NCBI RefSeq assembly: GCF_023227745.1
Contig: NZ_JALKBX010000017.1
Location: 1 to 45,216 of the forward strand
DNA length: 45,216 bases
Direction of reading: 5' to 3'
From: Natroniella acetigena
GTDB taxonomy: Bacteria > Bacillota > Halanaerobiia > Halobacteroidales > Halobacteroidaceae
Position numbers and translations under genes: made by a program. How positions within the stretch are numbered: the first letter of the stretch is position 1; each line of letters opens with the position of its first letter. Shown one piece after another: positions 7,804-15,930 of the stretch. A model generated the notes under the pieces. The model was not told the origin of the DNA and ran no database searches. It saw only the letters and a program-made list of their open reading frames with translations.

Positions 7804-7992
7804 GAATCTAAAAAGAAAGAGTAGGAATGTTCTAACTGTGGTTCTAGCACTGATAAAGTTTACGATCGAAGGTGGCAAAATATAAAGAATATTCCCATTA
7901 GAGAAAATTAAGTTATGATCAGACTTGAAAAGAAAAGATATTTCTGTTATAATTGTAATAGTAATCCACAAATACATAATTATATGGAGTAA
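7804..7992 (+). pseudogene. ISL3-family transposase N-terminal remnant
   Basis: The frame reads CSNCGSSTDKVYDRRWQNIK, then IPIREN, a stop, and MIRLEKKRYFCYNC. This is the paired-cysteine zinc-binding N-terminus of ISL3 transposases. Stops at 7822-7824 and after REN, and loss of everything beyond the second Cys pair, make it a fragment. Confidence 0.75.
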
Positions 7993-8294
7993 CTAATTTA
8001 GAAAATCTAAGAGATAGAGTATTTCTAGTTTTTATGTAAAGTGAAGATGAAAATAAAGTTTAAAACCCATTATAATTATTTTGCAATAATCGTTAATTAC
8101 AATGAACTAAATTTTTCACAACATTAATTAAAGGCTTTATCTTTTTAACTATTTTTTAAAAATCAAAAATTTCAGAATAATATGATTATTAGATATTTTC
8201 ATTTTTAGAATGAGTTTTATTTTTTATTTAATGATACTAGGTGGTAGATAATAAAATTATTTTTTGAATTTTAAAGGCTAAAGGGGGGAAGTTA
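7993..8294. other. AT-rich region upstream of the hydrogenase operon
   Basis: No gene is visible. The stretch is unusually AT-rich with long runs of T and A and must contain the hnd promoter, but several TATAAT-like boxes compete and I cannot choose one. No convincing Rex site (TTGTTAA...TTAACAA) was found. The ribosome site GGGGGGAAG lies at 8283-8291. Confidence 0.4.
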
Positions 8295-8789
8295 ATGGAT
8301 TGTTGTACATGTAATGAAAGTGATAAAAGCAGACAAGAGTATTTGGCTCCTTTACAGACAATCTTAGATGGTTATGAAGGGAAAGAAAAGGATTTAATTC
8401 CAATTTTACAGGAGAGCCAAGAAGAATATGGTTATTTAGCTGAAGAAGTACTAAAAGAGATTGCCAGTAATTTAGATCTTTCTTTTGGGCAGGTTTATGG
8501 AGTGGTAACCTTTTATTCTCAATTCCATTTAGAACCACGAGGTGAAAATGTTATTAGGATTTGTATGGGAACTGCTTGCCATGTTAAAGGTGGAGATAAA
8601 ATTTTAGATAAACTCAAAGAAGAATTAGAAATTGATGATGGTGAAACAACTGATGATTTAAAGTTTACTTTAGAAGCAGTTGCTTGCATAGGTGCTTGTG
8701 GGTTAGCACCAGTAATTATGATTAATGATAATACACATGGGCGATTGGTGCCCAAGGATATACCAGAAATTCTGACTCAATATGAATAA
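8295..8789 (+). CDS. hndA: Hnd-type hydrogenase subunit A (NuoE-like, [2Fe-2S])
   Basis: A 164-residue thioredoxin-like [2Fe-2S] subunit of the NAD(P)-linked, probably electron-bifurcating [FeFe] hydrogenase. After a short extra Cys-rich start (MDCCTC), residues 20-80 match the NuoE helical domain (LIPILQESQEEYGYLAEE, VYGVVTFYSQF). The cluster ligands lie in CMGTACHVKG and, about 40 residues on, CIGACGLAP, giving the expected Cx4C...CxxxC pattern. It transfers electrons with the NuoF-like subunit HndC in the cytoplasm. It is the first gene of the hndABCD cluster. The MDCCTC start is unusual and might bind an additional metal or simply be variable. Confidence 0.93.
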   Translation: MDCCTCNESDKSRQEYLAPLQTILDGYEGKEKDLIPILQESQEEYGYLAEEVLKEIASNLDLSFGQVYGVVTFYSQFHLEPRGENVIRICMGTACHVKGGDKILDKLKEELEIDDGETTDDLKFTLEAVACIGACGLAPVIMINDNTHGRLVPKDIPEILTQYE

Positions 8790-8859
8790 AGAAGTTTCTT
8801 TTGTTAGTAATATATTAAAGTTTGCGGTTGGCTAAATGAAAAAAATGGGGGTGAATTAG

Positions 8860-9216
8860 GTGGAATCATTAGCTGAATTACGTGAGTTAAAAGAAGAGGT
8901 TAAGGATCAACAGGCCGATGGAGATAAACCCGAAATTATTATTGGAATGGGAACTTGTGGAATTGCTGCTGGAGCAAGGAAGGTTTTAAAGGAAATATTA
9001 AATGAGATTGATAAGCGTGAGTTGGATGTAACTGTAAATCAGACAGGTTGTATTGCGATGTGTGAAAAAGAGCCATTAGTAGATGTTAGGCTGCCAGGGA
9101 AGAGTAGAATCACTTACGGGAATGTTGGTATTGATAATATAAGTAAAATCATCGTTGGCCATGTTGTAAATGGTAATATTGTAAATGAATTAGCTATTGC
9201 TAAACTCAATGATTAA
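8860..9216 (+). CDS. hndB: Hnd-type hydrogenase subunit B ([2Fe-2S] ferredoxin domain)
   Basis: A 118-residue thioredoxin-fold [2Fe-2S] protein. GMGTCGIAAGARKVL and QTGCIAMCEKEPLVDV contribute three visible cysteines (CxxxC in CIAMC plus the first), and further ligation may be atypical. HVVNGNIVNELAI is the family's C-terminal signature. The start is GTG 8860 behind GGGGGTG. In Hnd hydrogenases this subunit bridges HndA and HndC; here it is separated from hndC by a 294-bp gap holding a repeat element, which is wider than usual. Confidence 0.88.
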   Translation: MESLAELRELKEEVKDQQADGDKPEIIIGMGTCGIAAGARKVLKEILNEIDKRELDVTVNQTGCIAMCEKEPLVDVRLPGKSRITYGNVGIDNISKIIVGHVVNGNIVNELAIAKLND

Positions 9217-9330
9217 TTAGTCTTAAAGAGTCTTCTCAGTTGAAAGAAGATATTGGAAAAGTGAATATTTAGTCTGAGGATGTTTTGTAACTATTGATGG
9301 TTTAATTGTTTGTGGTTTTATGATTTTGAA

Positions 9331-9417
9331 TCTAATTGACAATTGTCCCTACAGGTCTTTATCAAGACCCTTCGTGAAAACCATAGAAACCATATCAACT
9401 GTCAATTGTCAATTAGA
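9331..9417. repeat. 87-bp heptamer-type inverted element between hndB and hndC
   Basis: TCTAATTGACAATTG (9331-9345) and CAATTGTCAATTAGA (9403-9417) are perfect 15-bp inverted ends, made of 7-bp units (AATTGAC/AATTGTC type). The interior (TCCCTACAGGTCTTT... to ...CATATCAACTGT) is nearly identical to 43999-44055 in the large element before the sigma gene, so modules are shared between copies. Confidence 0.8.
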
Positions 9418-9465
9418 CGGGGTGCAGAGAAATTCAGTTATCTGCGAAGTACTGTAGTAACAGGT

Positions 9466-9482
9466 TTTAATTTAGCTGAGAG
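9466..9482 (+). repeat. 17-nt leader motif, copy 2 (upstream of hndC)
   Basis: Exact copy of TTTAATTTAGCTGAGAG seen at 4254-4270, again shortly before a strong ribosome site (GGGGGGG, 9500-9506). It suggests that hndC has its own leader, or even its own promoter, inside the hnd cluster. Confidence 0.55.
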
Positions 9483-9510
9483 TACTATTAAGTAATTAAG
9501 GGGGGGTAGA

Positions 9511-11310
9511 ATGGAAGAATCAACTTATAGATCACATTTATTAATTTGTTGTGGAACTGATTGTGTTTCTTCTGGATGTGAAGAAATAAAAAGTGCTTTG
9601 GAAGAAGAATTGGCTAATAATGATCTTGCTGATGAAGTTAAAGTGATTGAGACTGGGTGCCATGGTTTCTGTGAAAAGGGGCCGGTTATAATTGCTTATC
9701 CAGAAGGGGTTTGTTATTGTGAACTGGAACCATTCGATATGGCTGTGATAGTAAAAGAGCATATTTTAAATGGAAGAATTATAGATGAATTATTGTATCA
9801 AGAGCCATTGACTGAAGAAAGCATTTCCTCGTATAAAGAGCTTGATTTTTATAGTAAGCAGCAGCGAATTGCTCTAGCAAATTGCGGCTATATTGACCCG
9901 GAAGAGATTGATGATTATATTGCCAATGATGGCTATGAAGCATTGGGCAGAGTCTTAACTGAAATGACTTCCCAAGAAGTGATAGAAGAAGTAAAGGATG
10001 CTGGTTTAAGAGGTCGTGGCGGGGGTGGATTCCCTACGGGTTTAAAGTGGCAATTTGCACATGATGCAGAGAGTGATAAGAAGTATATTATCTGTAATGC
10101 AGATGAGGGTGATCCAGGGGCTTTTATGGATCGAAGTTTATTAGAAGGAGATCCCCATAGAATTATTGAGGGAATGATTATTGGCGGCTATGCGATTGGA
10201 GCAGATGAAGGATATATCTATGTACGGGCGGAGTATCCTTTGGCTATTGAGCGTCTACAGAAGGCTATTGACCAGGCTGAGGAGTATGGATTATTAGGAG
10301 AAGATATCTTTAGTAGTAGTTTTGATTTCAAATTACAGATTAAAGAAGGTGCGGGTGCTTTTGTCTGTGGTGAAGAAACAGCTTTAATGGCTTCAATTGA
10401 AGGTAAAAGAGGAATGCCTAATCCTAGACCGCCGTACCCAGCTCAAAAGGGGTTATGGGGCCAACCTTCAAATATCAATAACGTGGAGACTTATGCTAAT
10501 ATTCCTTATATTATGCTTAATGGTGCTGAAGACTTCAGTTCAATCGGAACAGAAGGAAGTGCAGGAACTAAAGTATTTGCTTTGACTGGTAATATTAATA
10601 ATACTGGTTTAGCTGAAGTTCCAATGGGAATTACTATGCGGGAAATTATTTATGACGTTGCTGGTGGAATCAGTGATGGAAAAGAGTTTAAGGCTGTTCA
10701 AATCGGTGGGCCATCAGGCGGTTGTCTGCCAAAAGATAAGTTAGATTTACCAGTTGATTATGACTCCTTGATTGATGCAGGAGTAATGATGGGTTCTGGT
10801 GGATTAGTAGTTATGGATGAAGATATTTGTATGGTTGATGTAGCTCGCTTCTTCTTGGACTTTACCCAGAGTGAATCCTGTGGAAAGTGTACCCCATGCC
10901 GAGAAGGAACTAAGCGGATGTTAGAGATACTAGAACGAATTACTTTTGGGGAAGGTGAAGAAGGGGATATTGAATTATTAAAAGAGTTAAGTCAAAATAT
11001 TAAAGATACTTCTTTATGTGGCTTAGGTCAGACAGCACCAAATCCTGTATTGAGTACTCTAGAATACTTTGAGGATGAATATAAAGCTCATATTTATGAA
11101 CAGACTTGCCCAGGGGGGATTTGTCAGAATTTATTAGGGGATTATATAATTAATCAAGATTGTATTGGTTGCACGACCTGTATTGATACTTGCCCAGTTG
11201 ATGCAGTTACTGGTGAAAAAGGGGAAGTTCATGAGATAGCTCTGGACTTATGTATTGCCTGTGGAACTTGTGTAGATGACTGTCCAGTAGATGCAATTGT
11301 ACAAGAATAG
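9511..11310 (+). CDS. hndC: Hnd-type hydrogenase subunit C (NuoF-like flavoprotein)
   Basis: The 599-residue electron-input/output subunit that binds NAD(P)H, FMN and several Fe-S clusters. In order: an N-terminal thioredoxin-like [2Fe-2S] domain (CCGTDCVSSGC, later TGCHGFCEKGP, residues 13-60); the FMN/NAD(H) domain with GRGGGGFPTGLKW and CNADEGDPGAFMDRS (about 165-220); the SLBB region; the [4Fe-4S] site ESCGKCTPCREG (about 450); and a C-terminal 2[4Fe-4S] ferredoxin with CIGCTTCIDTCP and CIACGTCVDDCP (about 548-595). Length and domain order fit HndC/HydB. It works with HndD, HndA and HndB, probably bifurcating electrons between NAD(P)H and ferredoxin. The start ATG follows seven G residues. 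Confidence 0.95.
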   Translation: MEESTYRSHLLICCGTDCVSSGCEEIKSALEEELANNDLADEVKVIETGCHGFCEKGPVIIAYPEGVCYCELEPFDMAVIVKEHILNGRIIDELLYQEPLTEESISSYKELDFYSKQQRIALANCGYIDPEEIDDYIANDGYEALGRVLTEMTSQEVIEEVKDAGLRGRGGGGFPTGLKWQFAHDAESDKKYIICNADEGDPGAFMDRSLLEGDPHRIIEGMIIGGYAIGADEGYIYVRAEYPLAIERLQKAIDQAEEYGLLGEDIFSSSFDFKLQIKEGAGAFVCGEETALMASIEGKRGMPNPRPPYPAQKGLWGQPSNINNVETYANIPYIMLNGAEDFSSIGTEGSAGTKVFALTGNINNTGLAEVPMGITMREIIYDVAGGISDGKEFKAVQIGGPSGGCLPKDKLDLPVDYDSLIDAGVMMGSGGLVVMDEDICMVDVARFFLDFTQSESCGKCTPCREGTKRMLEILERITFGEGEEGDIELLKELSQNIKDTSLCGLGQTAPNPVLSTLEYFEDEYKAHIYEQTCPGGICQNLLGDYIINQDCIGCTTCIDTCPVDAVTGEKGEVHEIALDLCIACGTCVDDCPVDAIVQE

Positions 11311-11332
11311 ATGAAGGAGGAGTGAAAAAATA

Positions 11333-13045
11333 ATGGGGACTGTTAGTATAATAATAGATGGTCAGCAAGTTGAAGTTGAGCAAGAGGCTACCTTGCTAGA
11401 AGCAGCTTCTAAATTGGGAATTGAAATTCCAACATTGTGTTATCATCCAGATTTAACTTTGCATGGTTCTTGTCGTGTTTGTGTAGTGGAGAATGAAGAA
11501 ACTGGAGATTTATTAGCTTCGTGTGTAACTCCTGTTACTGATGGGATGAAGATTTTAACCCATACTGCTAAGGTAAGAAGTGCTAGAAGAATTAATGTGG
11601 AGTTGTTATTAGCTAATCATCCTAATGATTGCTTAGGATGTGATAGAAATGGAACTTGTGAATTACAAGATATTGCTTTTGATTTAGGAATTACGGAGAT
11701 TAGATTTGCAGGAGAAATGAAGGATTATCCAGTTGATGATACAGGGCCTGCTTTGAAAAAAGAACCTAACAAGTGTATCCTCTGTGGACGTTGTGTAAGA
11801 GTTTGTGAAGAGATACAAGGGGTTTTTGCACTTGATTTTACTGATCGAGGTTTTCAATCTGTTATAACGACAGCTTTTGATCATTCACATGCTGAAGTTA
11901 ATTGTGCTAATTGTGGTCAATGTGCTACTGTTTGTCCCACAGGAGCAATTACTGAATTGAGATATCGAGAAAAGGTTTGGCAGGCAATAGAAGATGAAAG
12001 CAAGCATGTTATTGTACAGACTGCTCCTTCTATCCAATCTGCTATTGGAGAAGAGTTTGGGCTGGAGCCTGGAACGGTAGCTACTGGGAAATTAGCAGCT
12101 GCATTGAGAAGATTAGGTTTTGATAAAGTCTTTTCGACTGATTTTGCTGCTGATTTAACAATTATGGAAGAGGGTAATGAATTTATTAAAAAGCTTAAAG
12201 GTGACAAAGAGTTACCCCATATTACTTCCTGTTGTCCAGGGTGGGTTAAGTTTTGTGAGCATAATTATCATGATTTATTGGATAACTTGTCAACTGCTAA
12301 ATCCCCAATGTCGATGTTTTCTTCAATTACTAAAAGTTACTATGCAGAGAAGATGGGGCTTGATCCTGAAGATATATATACTGTTGCAGTTATGCCTTGT
12401 ACTGCCAAGAAGTTTGAGATGGAGCGGGAAGAATTGAAAGAAAATAGAGTACAGTCGACAGATGGAGTATTAACTACTCGTGAGTTGGCAAGAATGATTA
12501 AAGAAATGGGAGTTGATTTTGTTTCTCTGGAAGAAGAAGAATATGATCAAATGCTTGGTACTTCTACTGGTGCTGCTACTATTTTTGGTGCTACTGGTGG
12601 AGTTACAGAGGCGGCATTGAGGACTGTCAAAGAAAAAATTACTGGCGAGCCTTTGGATAGACTTGATTTAGGTTTTGAAGGAATTAATGAGGAAACAGTT
12701 AAAATTGGTGATCGGAATATTAAAGTAGCTATTGCCAATGGATTAGCCAATGCTACTGAAATTCTAGAAGGTGTTCGTGCTGGCAAGAGTGAATATGATT
12801 TTATTGAGATTATGGCTTGTCCGATGGGTTGTGTTGGGGGAGGAGGTCAACCACTTCCTACTAGTACTGAAATTAAGTGCAAGCGGGCTGAAGGTTTAAA
12901 GAGCATTGATAAAAGTGAGGCTATTCGTAAGTCACATGAGAATCCAGAAGTTAAGAAATTATATAATGATTATTTAGGTGAACCGTTGAGTGGATATTCT
13001 CATCATTTACTCCATACTGACTATCAACCTAGAGATAGAAACTAA
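11333..13045 (+). CDS. hndD: [FeFe] hydrogenase catalytic subunit
   Basis: The 570-residue enzyme that makes H2 from protons. In order: an N-terminal [2Fe-2S] domain (CYHPDLTLHGSCRVC); the His-Cys [4Fe-4S] site (HPNDCLGCDRNGTCELQ); two [4Fe-4S] motifs (CILCGRCVRVC and CANCGQCATVCP); and then the H-cluster domain with L1 TSCCPGW, L2 MPCTAKKFE and L3 MACPMGCVGGGGQP. A C-terminal small-subunit domain follows. All H-cluster cysteines are present. L3 usually reads CPGGC; here Met replaces the first Gly. This is the last gene of the hnd operon, 22 bp after hndC, followed by a terminator. The maturases HydE, HydF and HydG are not in the window. Confidence 0.96.
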   Translation: MGTVSIIIDGQQVEVEQEATLLEAASKLGIEIPTLCYHPDLTLHGSCRVCVVENEETGDLLASCVTPVTDGMKILTHTAKVRSARRINVELLLANHPNDCLGCDRNGTCELQDIAFDLGITEIRFAGEMKDYPVDDTGPALKKEPNKCILCGRCVRVCEEIQGVFALDFTDRGFQSVITTAFDHSHAEVNCANCGQCATVCPTGAITELRYREKVWQAIEDESKHVIVQTAPSIQSAIGEEFGLEPGTVATGKLAAALRRLGFDKVFSTDFAADLTIMEEGNEFIKKLKGDKELPHITSCCPGWVKFCEHNYHDLLDNLSTAKSPMSMFSSITKSYYAEKMGLDPEDIYTVAVMPCTAKKFEMEREELKENRVQSTDGVLTTRELARMIKEMGVDFVSLEEEEYDQMLGTSTGAATIFGATGGVTEAALRTVKEKITGEPLDRLDLGFEGINEETVKIGDRNIKVAIANGLANATEILEGVRAGKSEYDFIEIMACPMGCVGGGGQPLPTSTEIKCKRAEGLKSIDKSEAIRKSHENPEVKKLYNDYLGEPLSGYSHHLLHTDYQPRDRN

Positions 13046-13076
13046 AAAGTTACTAGCTAGTATTATTTTTGACTAA

Positions 13077-13127
13077 AAAAATCCAACTAAGAGCTGCCTT
13101 TGAAGTGGTGGCTTTTAGTTGGATTTT
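13077..13127 (+). terminator. Terminator of the hnd operon
   Basis: AAATCCAACTAA pairs with TTAGTTGGATTT around an inner AGC/GCT stem, followed by a T-run. Confidence 0.85.
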
Positions 13128-13157
13128 TAAATTTTTTAATAAAAATATTTAAAGTAC

Positions 13158-13186
13158 TTGAAAAAAGCTACTAATTAAGTTATAAT
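13158..13186 (+). promoter_or_regulatory. Promoter of the arsR-like gene
   Basis: TTGAAA at 13158-13163 and TATAAT at 13181-13186 with 17-bp spacing. An imperfect AT-rich inverted repeat (AAATATTTATATAGATGAATATT) follows at about 13193-13215 and could be the autoregulatory operator. Confidence 0.75.
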
Positions 13187-13246
13187 ATAAGTAAATATTT
13201 ATATAGATGAATATTAATATACTAAGTTAATGGAGTGCTTATATAA

Positions 13247-13549
13247 ATGGAAATCAACACTAATTTTGTAGAGGTATTAGCTGAATTTTTAAAAAAAACA
13301 GGGGAAAAGAACCGCTTAAAGATTCTGTTATCAATTGAGCAAGGGGCTAAATCTGTATCTGAAATTATAGCAGAAACCGAACTGTCTCAACCTTTAGTAT
13401 CATTTCATTTAAAAGTTTTACGTGAGGCAAATATCATAGAAAGTCAACGGGAAGGTACATTTGTTTATTATTCGTTGGTTAATCCGGATTTAATTGAACA
13501 TATTATGATATTAGCAGAGCATTTGGATTATTTTGAGCTAGAAGATTAG
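13247..13549 (+). CDS. ArsR-family transcriptional regulator
   Basis: A 100-residue dimeric winged helix-turn-helix repressor. TGEKNRLKILLSIEQG (residues 18-33) is the first conserved helix pair, VSEIIAETELSQPLVSFHLK VLR the DNA-reading helix region, and EGTFVYYSL the wing. There is no Cys, so classic As/Cd sites are absent, and the ligand may be non-metal or bound by His, Asp and Glu in the C-terminal helix (HIMILAEHLDYFELED). It has its own promoter. The genes after it are decayed, so its present target may be only itself or lie elsewhere. Confidence 0.88.
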   Translation: MEINTNFVEVLAEFLKKTGEKNRLKILLSIEQGAKSVSEIIAETELSQPLVSFHLKVLREANIIESQREGTFVYYSLVNPDLIEHIMILAEHLDYFELED

Positions 13550-13557
13550 TTTTAATA

Positions 13558-13809
13558 ACTAAGTCTACTAGTAAAGCGATAGAAATCGCTAGTTATGCAA
13601 CTGCAGAGATAAGGACATTATTTGAAGATTGGCTTGGAGCTATAGAAGAAGAAATAGTTGAGATTATTGAGGCTGAAGAAGAGATTAAACCAGCTCAAAT
13701 TGCTGAGGAATTACAGATTAATGAGTAAAGTGTAAATTTCTTTGTTACTAGATTGGCTCAGCAGGGAAGAGTAAAAATTATTAGTGTACAGTTAGCTAAT
13801 AATAAGTAA
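13558..13809 (+). pseudogene. Winged-helix domain protein remnant
   Basis: One frame runs from just after arsR to TAA 13807-13809 with a single internal stop (TAA 13726-13728, one base from GAA). The translation includes EIIEAEEEIKPAQIAEELQI, then after the stop SVNFFVTRLAQQGRVKI, which has the shape of a winged helix-turn-helix (helix, turn, recognition helix, wing). There is no start codon with a good ribosome site. I could not name the family. Neighbouring desulfurase decay suggests that this operon has been abandoned. Confidence 0.5.
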
Positions 13810-13828
13810 TCTTAAATTGGGAGGCGAT

Positions 13829-14600
13829 ATTATTTATTTAGATAATGCAGCTACTTCTTATCCCAAGCCTGAGAGTGTTTATCAGGCAATGAATAATTAT
13901 TTGCGTGATGCGGGAGTGAGTCCGGGTCGTGGAAGTTATAATCGGGCTGAAGAAGCAGAAAAAATAGTTGAAATGACCCGGAGTTTATTAGGCCAACTCT
14001 TTAACATTGAGCAGGCAAAGCAAATTATCTTTACCTCTAATGTTACAGAAGCATTAAATTTAGCTTTAAAGGGTTTAATAGAAGAAGGAGATCACATAAT
14101 TACCAGCCAAATGGAACATAATGCAATGTGGCGTCCTTTGAAAGCGTTAGAAGAAAAAAGGGATATTGATTTAACAGTTATTTCTTGTCCAGAAGGAAAG
14201 CCCTTGTCGGCTAAAGATCTTGAAGAGGCTATAACGATCTGATACAAAGTTGGTTGCTTTAACCCATGCTTCTAATGTGACCGGAAGTATTATGCTGTTA
14301 AAGAAGATAGGAATGATCTGCCAAAACCATCAAATTCCTTTTTTAGTTGACACTGCTCAGACAGCAGGGGTCTATCCTATAGATGTAGAGGAATTGAATA
14401 TTGATTTATTAGGCTTTACTGGACATAAAGGATTACTAGGGCCTACTGGGACTGGAGGACTTTATATTGCTCCTGATCTCAAACTCAGTCCTTTAAAAGA
14501 AGGGGGAACAGGTAGAGATTCAGTTTTAGAACATCAACCTGATTATTTACCTGAGCGTTTTGAAGTAGGTACTCAAAATACAGTAGGAATTGCCGGGTAA
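13829..14600 (+). pseudogene. Cysteine desulfurase-like (class V aminotransferase) pseudogene
   Basis: The translation starts IYLDNAATSYPKPESVYQAM, and it carries TSNVTEALNLAL, the H-N pair in SQMEHNAMWRPL, THASNVTGSI, DTAQTAGVYPID and the PLP lysine in FTGHKGLLGPTGTGG. This fits the NifS/SufS-like family that supplies sulfur for Fe-S clusters and thiolation. Three lesions are visible. The expected ATG is ATT at 13829, although the GGGAGG ribosome site remains at 13819-13824. A one-base insertion near 14240 shifts the frame. The gene stops at GTQNTVGIAG where a palindromic repeat begins at 14602, losing roughly the C-terminal third, including the active-site Cys loop. Confidence 0.88.
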
Positions 14601-14601
14601 T

Positions 14602-14825
14602 GTGGCACTTTTGTGCCACAGGAATCAGGAATTTGGAACAAGGAATCAGTAAAAAATTATGTAAGGGTACGACGCGTCGTACCCTTACATAAAATATCGT
14701 TTTTCTTGTAGGGACAGATCCCTGTGCCTGCCCATGTTAAACCACGGGCGACCACGGAGAGTCGCCCCTACACAGAACCCTGATTTTGTCGTAGGGTTGC
14801 CCTTTATGGGTACCCCAAAAGCAAG
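14602..14825. repeat. Composite of palindromic repeats truncating the desulfurase gene
   Basis: Three modules follow one another. First is GTGGCAC-TTTT-GTGCCAC (14602-14619), the same cap hairpin as in the elements at 17936, 43787 and 45146. Second is a 36-bp perfect palindrome centred on GACGCGTC (14657-14692). Third is a GTAGGGAC...GGGCGACC...GGTCGCCCCTACA-like set of inverted repeats (about 14708-14775) with a further GTAGGG/CCCTA part. No coding potential is seen. The block starts exactly where the desulfurase reading frame ends. Confidence 0.75.
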
Positions 14826-14868
14826 AGCAACCACGAGGATTGTATTTAATTTAAGTAGGTAAAGAACA

Positions 14869-14893
14869 AAACCTCCCTTTGAAGGGAGGTTTA
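14869..14893. terminator. Terminator downstream of folD
   Basis: AAACCTCCCTT, a TG loop, then AAGGGAGGTTT. It lies just past the folD stop on the minus strand, with A/T residues on both sides. Confidence 0.75.
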
Positions 14894-14907
14894 TTAGTAA
14901 TGTTTTG

Positions 14908-15771
14908 TTATTTATCTAACATATTTTTGCAAGATCTAACTGTATCCTTCAATAACATAGCGATAGTCATCGGGCCAGCTCCACCAGGAACAGGAGTGAT
15001 TGCTGATGCTTTTTCTTTTACATTTTCAAAGTCGACATCGCCAACAATCTTTCCGTCCACTTCATTGATTCCAACATCAATCACAATTGCTCCCTCTTTA
15101 ACCATATCTGCTGTGATTAGATTTGGTACTCCAGCCGCTACAACTACAATATCTGATTTCTTAGTGTAACTAGCAGTATCTTTAGTATCGATATGGCAGA
15201 CAGAAACAGTAGCATTACGATTTAATAATAAAAGAGCCATCGGCTTACCAACAATATTGCTATGTCCAACAACTGTTACATCTTTACCCTTGACATCAAT
15301 CTCATATTTATCAAGTAATGCCATAACTCCTTCTGGAGTACATGGAACATAAGCATCACCATCAATTACTAATTCTCCGATATTATAAGGATGGAATGCA
15401 TCTAAGTCTTTATCAGGATTGATTGATCTGATTACTTTCTCATCATCGATATGATCTGGTAAAGGTAACTGAATTAAGATACCATTAACTGAGTCATCAT
15501 TATTTACCTTATCTAATTCTGCTAATAAATCTTCTTGACTGATATCTTCTGGTAAATCAACGACTTCTGAATTAATTCCCACCTTTGAGCAGATTCTTTG
15601 CTGTAATTTAATATAAGATGCTGAAGCTGGGTTATCACCGACAAAGATGATAGATAGTCCTGGAACAACTCCGTCCTCTTCTTTTAGCTTTTTAACTTCT
15701 GTTTTAATTTCTTCTTGAATCTCTTTAGATTTAGCACTTCCGTCTAAGATCAATGTTTCTTTGTTAGTCAT
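14908..15771 (-). CDS. folD: Bifunctional methylene-THF dehydrogenase/cyclohydrolase
   Basis: The 287-residue cytoplasmic enzyme interconverts 5,10-methylene- and 10-formyl-tetrahydrofolate with NADP. SYIKLQQRICSKVGI contains the catalytic Tyr-Lys pair (YxxxQ region). GILIQLPLPDHID, then PDKDLDAFHPYNIG, the NADP loop VVGHSNIVGKPMALLL and TPVPGGAGPMTIAMLL are all family signatures. Length is normal. The start ATG has a GGAGGGG ribosome site (minus strand, 15778-15784). It is a single gene on the opposite strand to its neighbours, with a terminator. Confidence 0.96.
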   Translation of the reverse strand: MTNKETLILDGSAKSKEIQEEIKTEVKKLKEEDGVVPGLSIIFVGDNPASASYIKLQQRICSKVGINSEVVDLPEDISQEDLLAELDKVNNDDSVNGILIQLPLPDHIDDEKVIRSINPDKDLDAFHPYNIGELVIDGDAYVPCTPEGVMALLDKYEIDVKGKDVTVVGHSNIVGKPMALLLLNRNATVSVCHIDTKDTASYTKKSDIVVVAAGVPNLITADMVKEGAIVIDVGINEVDGKIVGDVDFENVKEKASAITPVPGGAGPMTIAMLLKDTVRSCKNMLDK

Positions 15772-15930
15772 TTAAACCCCTCCGTTTAAAATTATTATAA
15801 TTTAAAAAGCTCACTACTATAAATGTATTCACGAAAGAGATTAAAAGTCCTTTATAATTTTAAAAATACTTGACTATTTGCTAACTTTTGGTTTGAAAGC
15901 TGAACTTTTTACTTCGGTCTTTGACTGGAA

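Noticed and set aside
8080-8130. Rex operator upstream of hndA
   Set aside because: Only a loose TTCACAAC-like half is visible; the TTGTTAA/TTAACAA pair is absent.
8278-8755. Two open frames opposite hndA
   Set aside because: They are shadows of the well-supported hndA gene, without start signals.
12547-12786. Antisense open frame within hndD
   Set aside because: It mirrors the codon pattern of the real hydrogenase gene, has no ribosome site, and its product resembles no family.
14230-14255. Programmed frameshift in the cysteine desulfurase gene
   Set aside because: There is no slippery sequence or stimulatory structure, and the gene also lacks a start ATG and its C-terminus, so it is simply decayed.
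14879-15169. Plus-strand open frame over folD
   Set aside because: It is the complement of a canonical folD and carries a terminator hairpin at its start.
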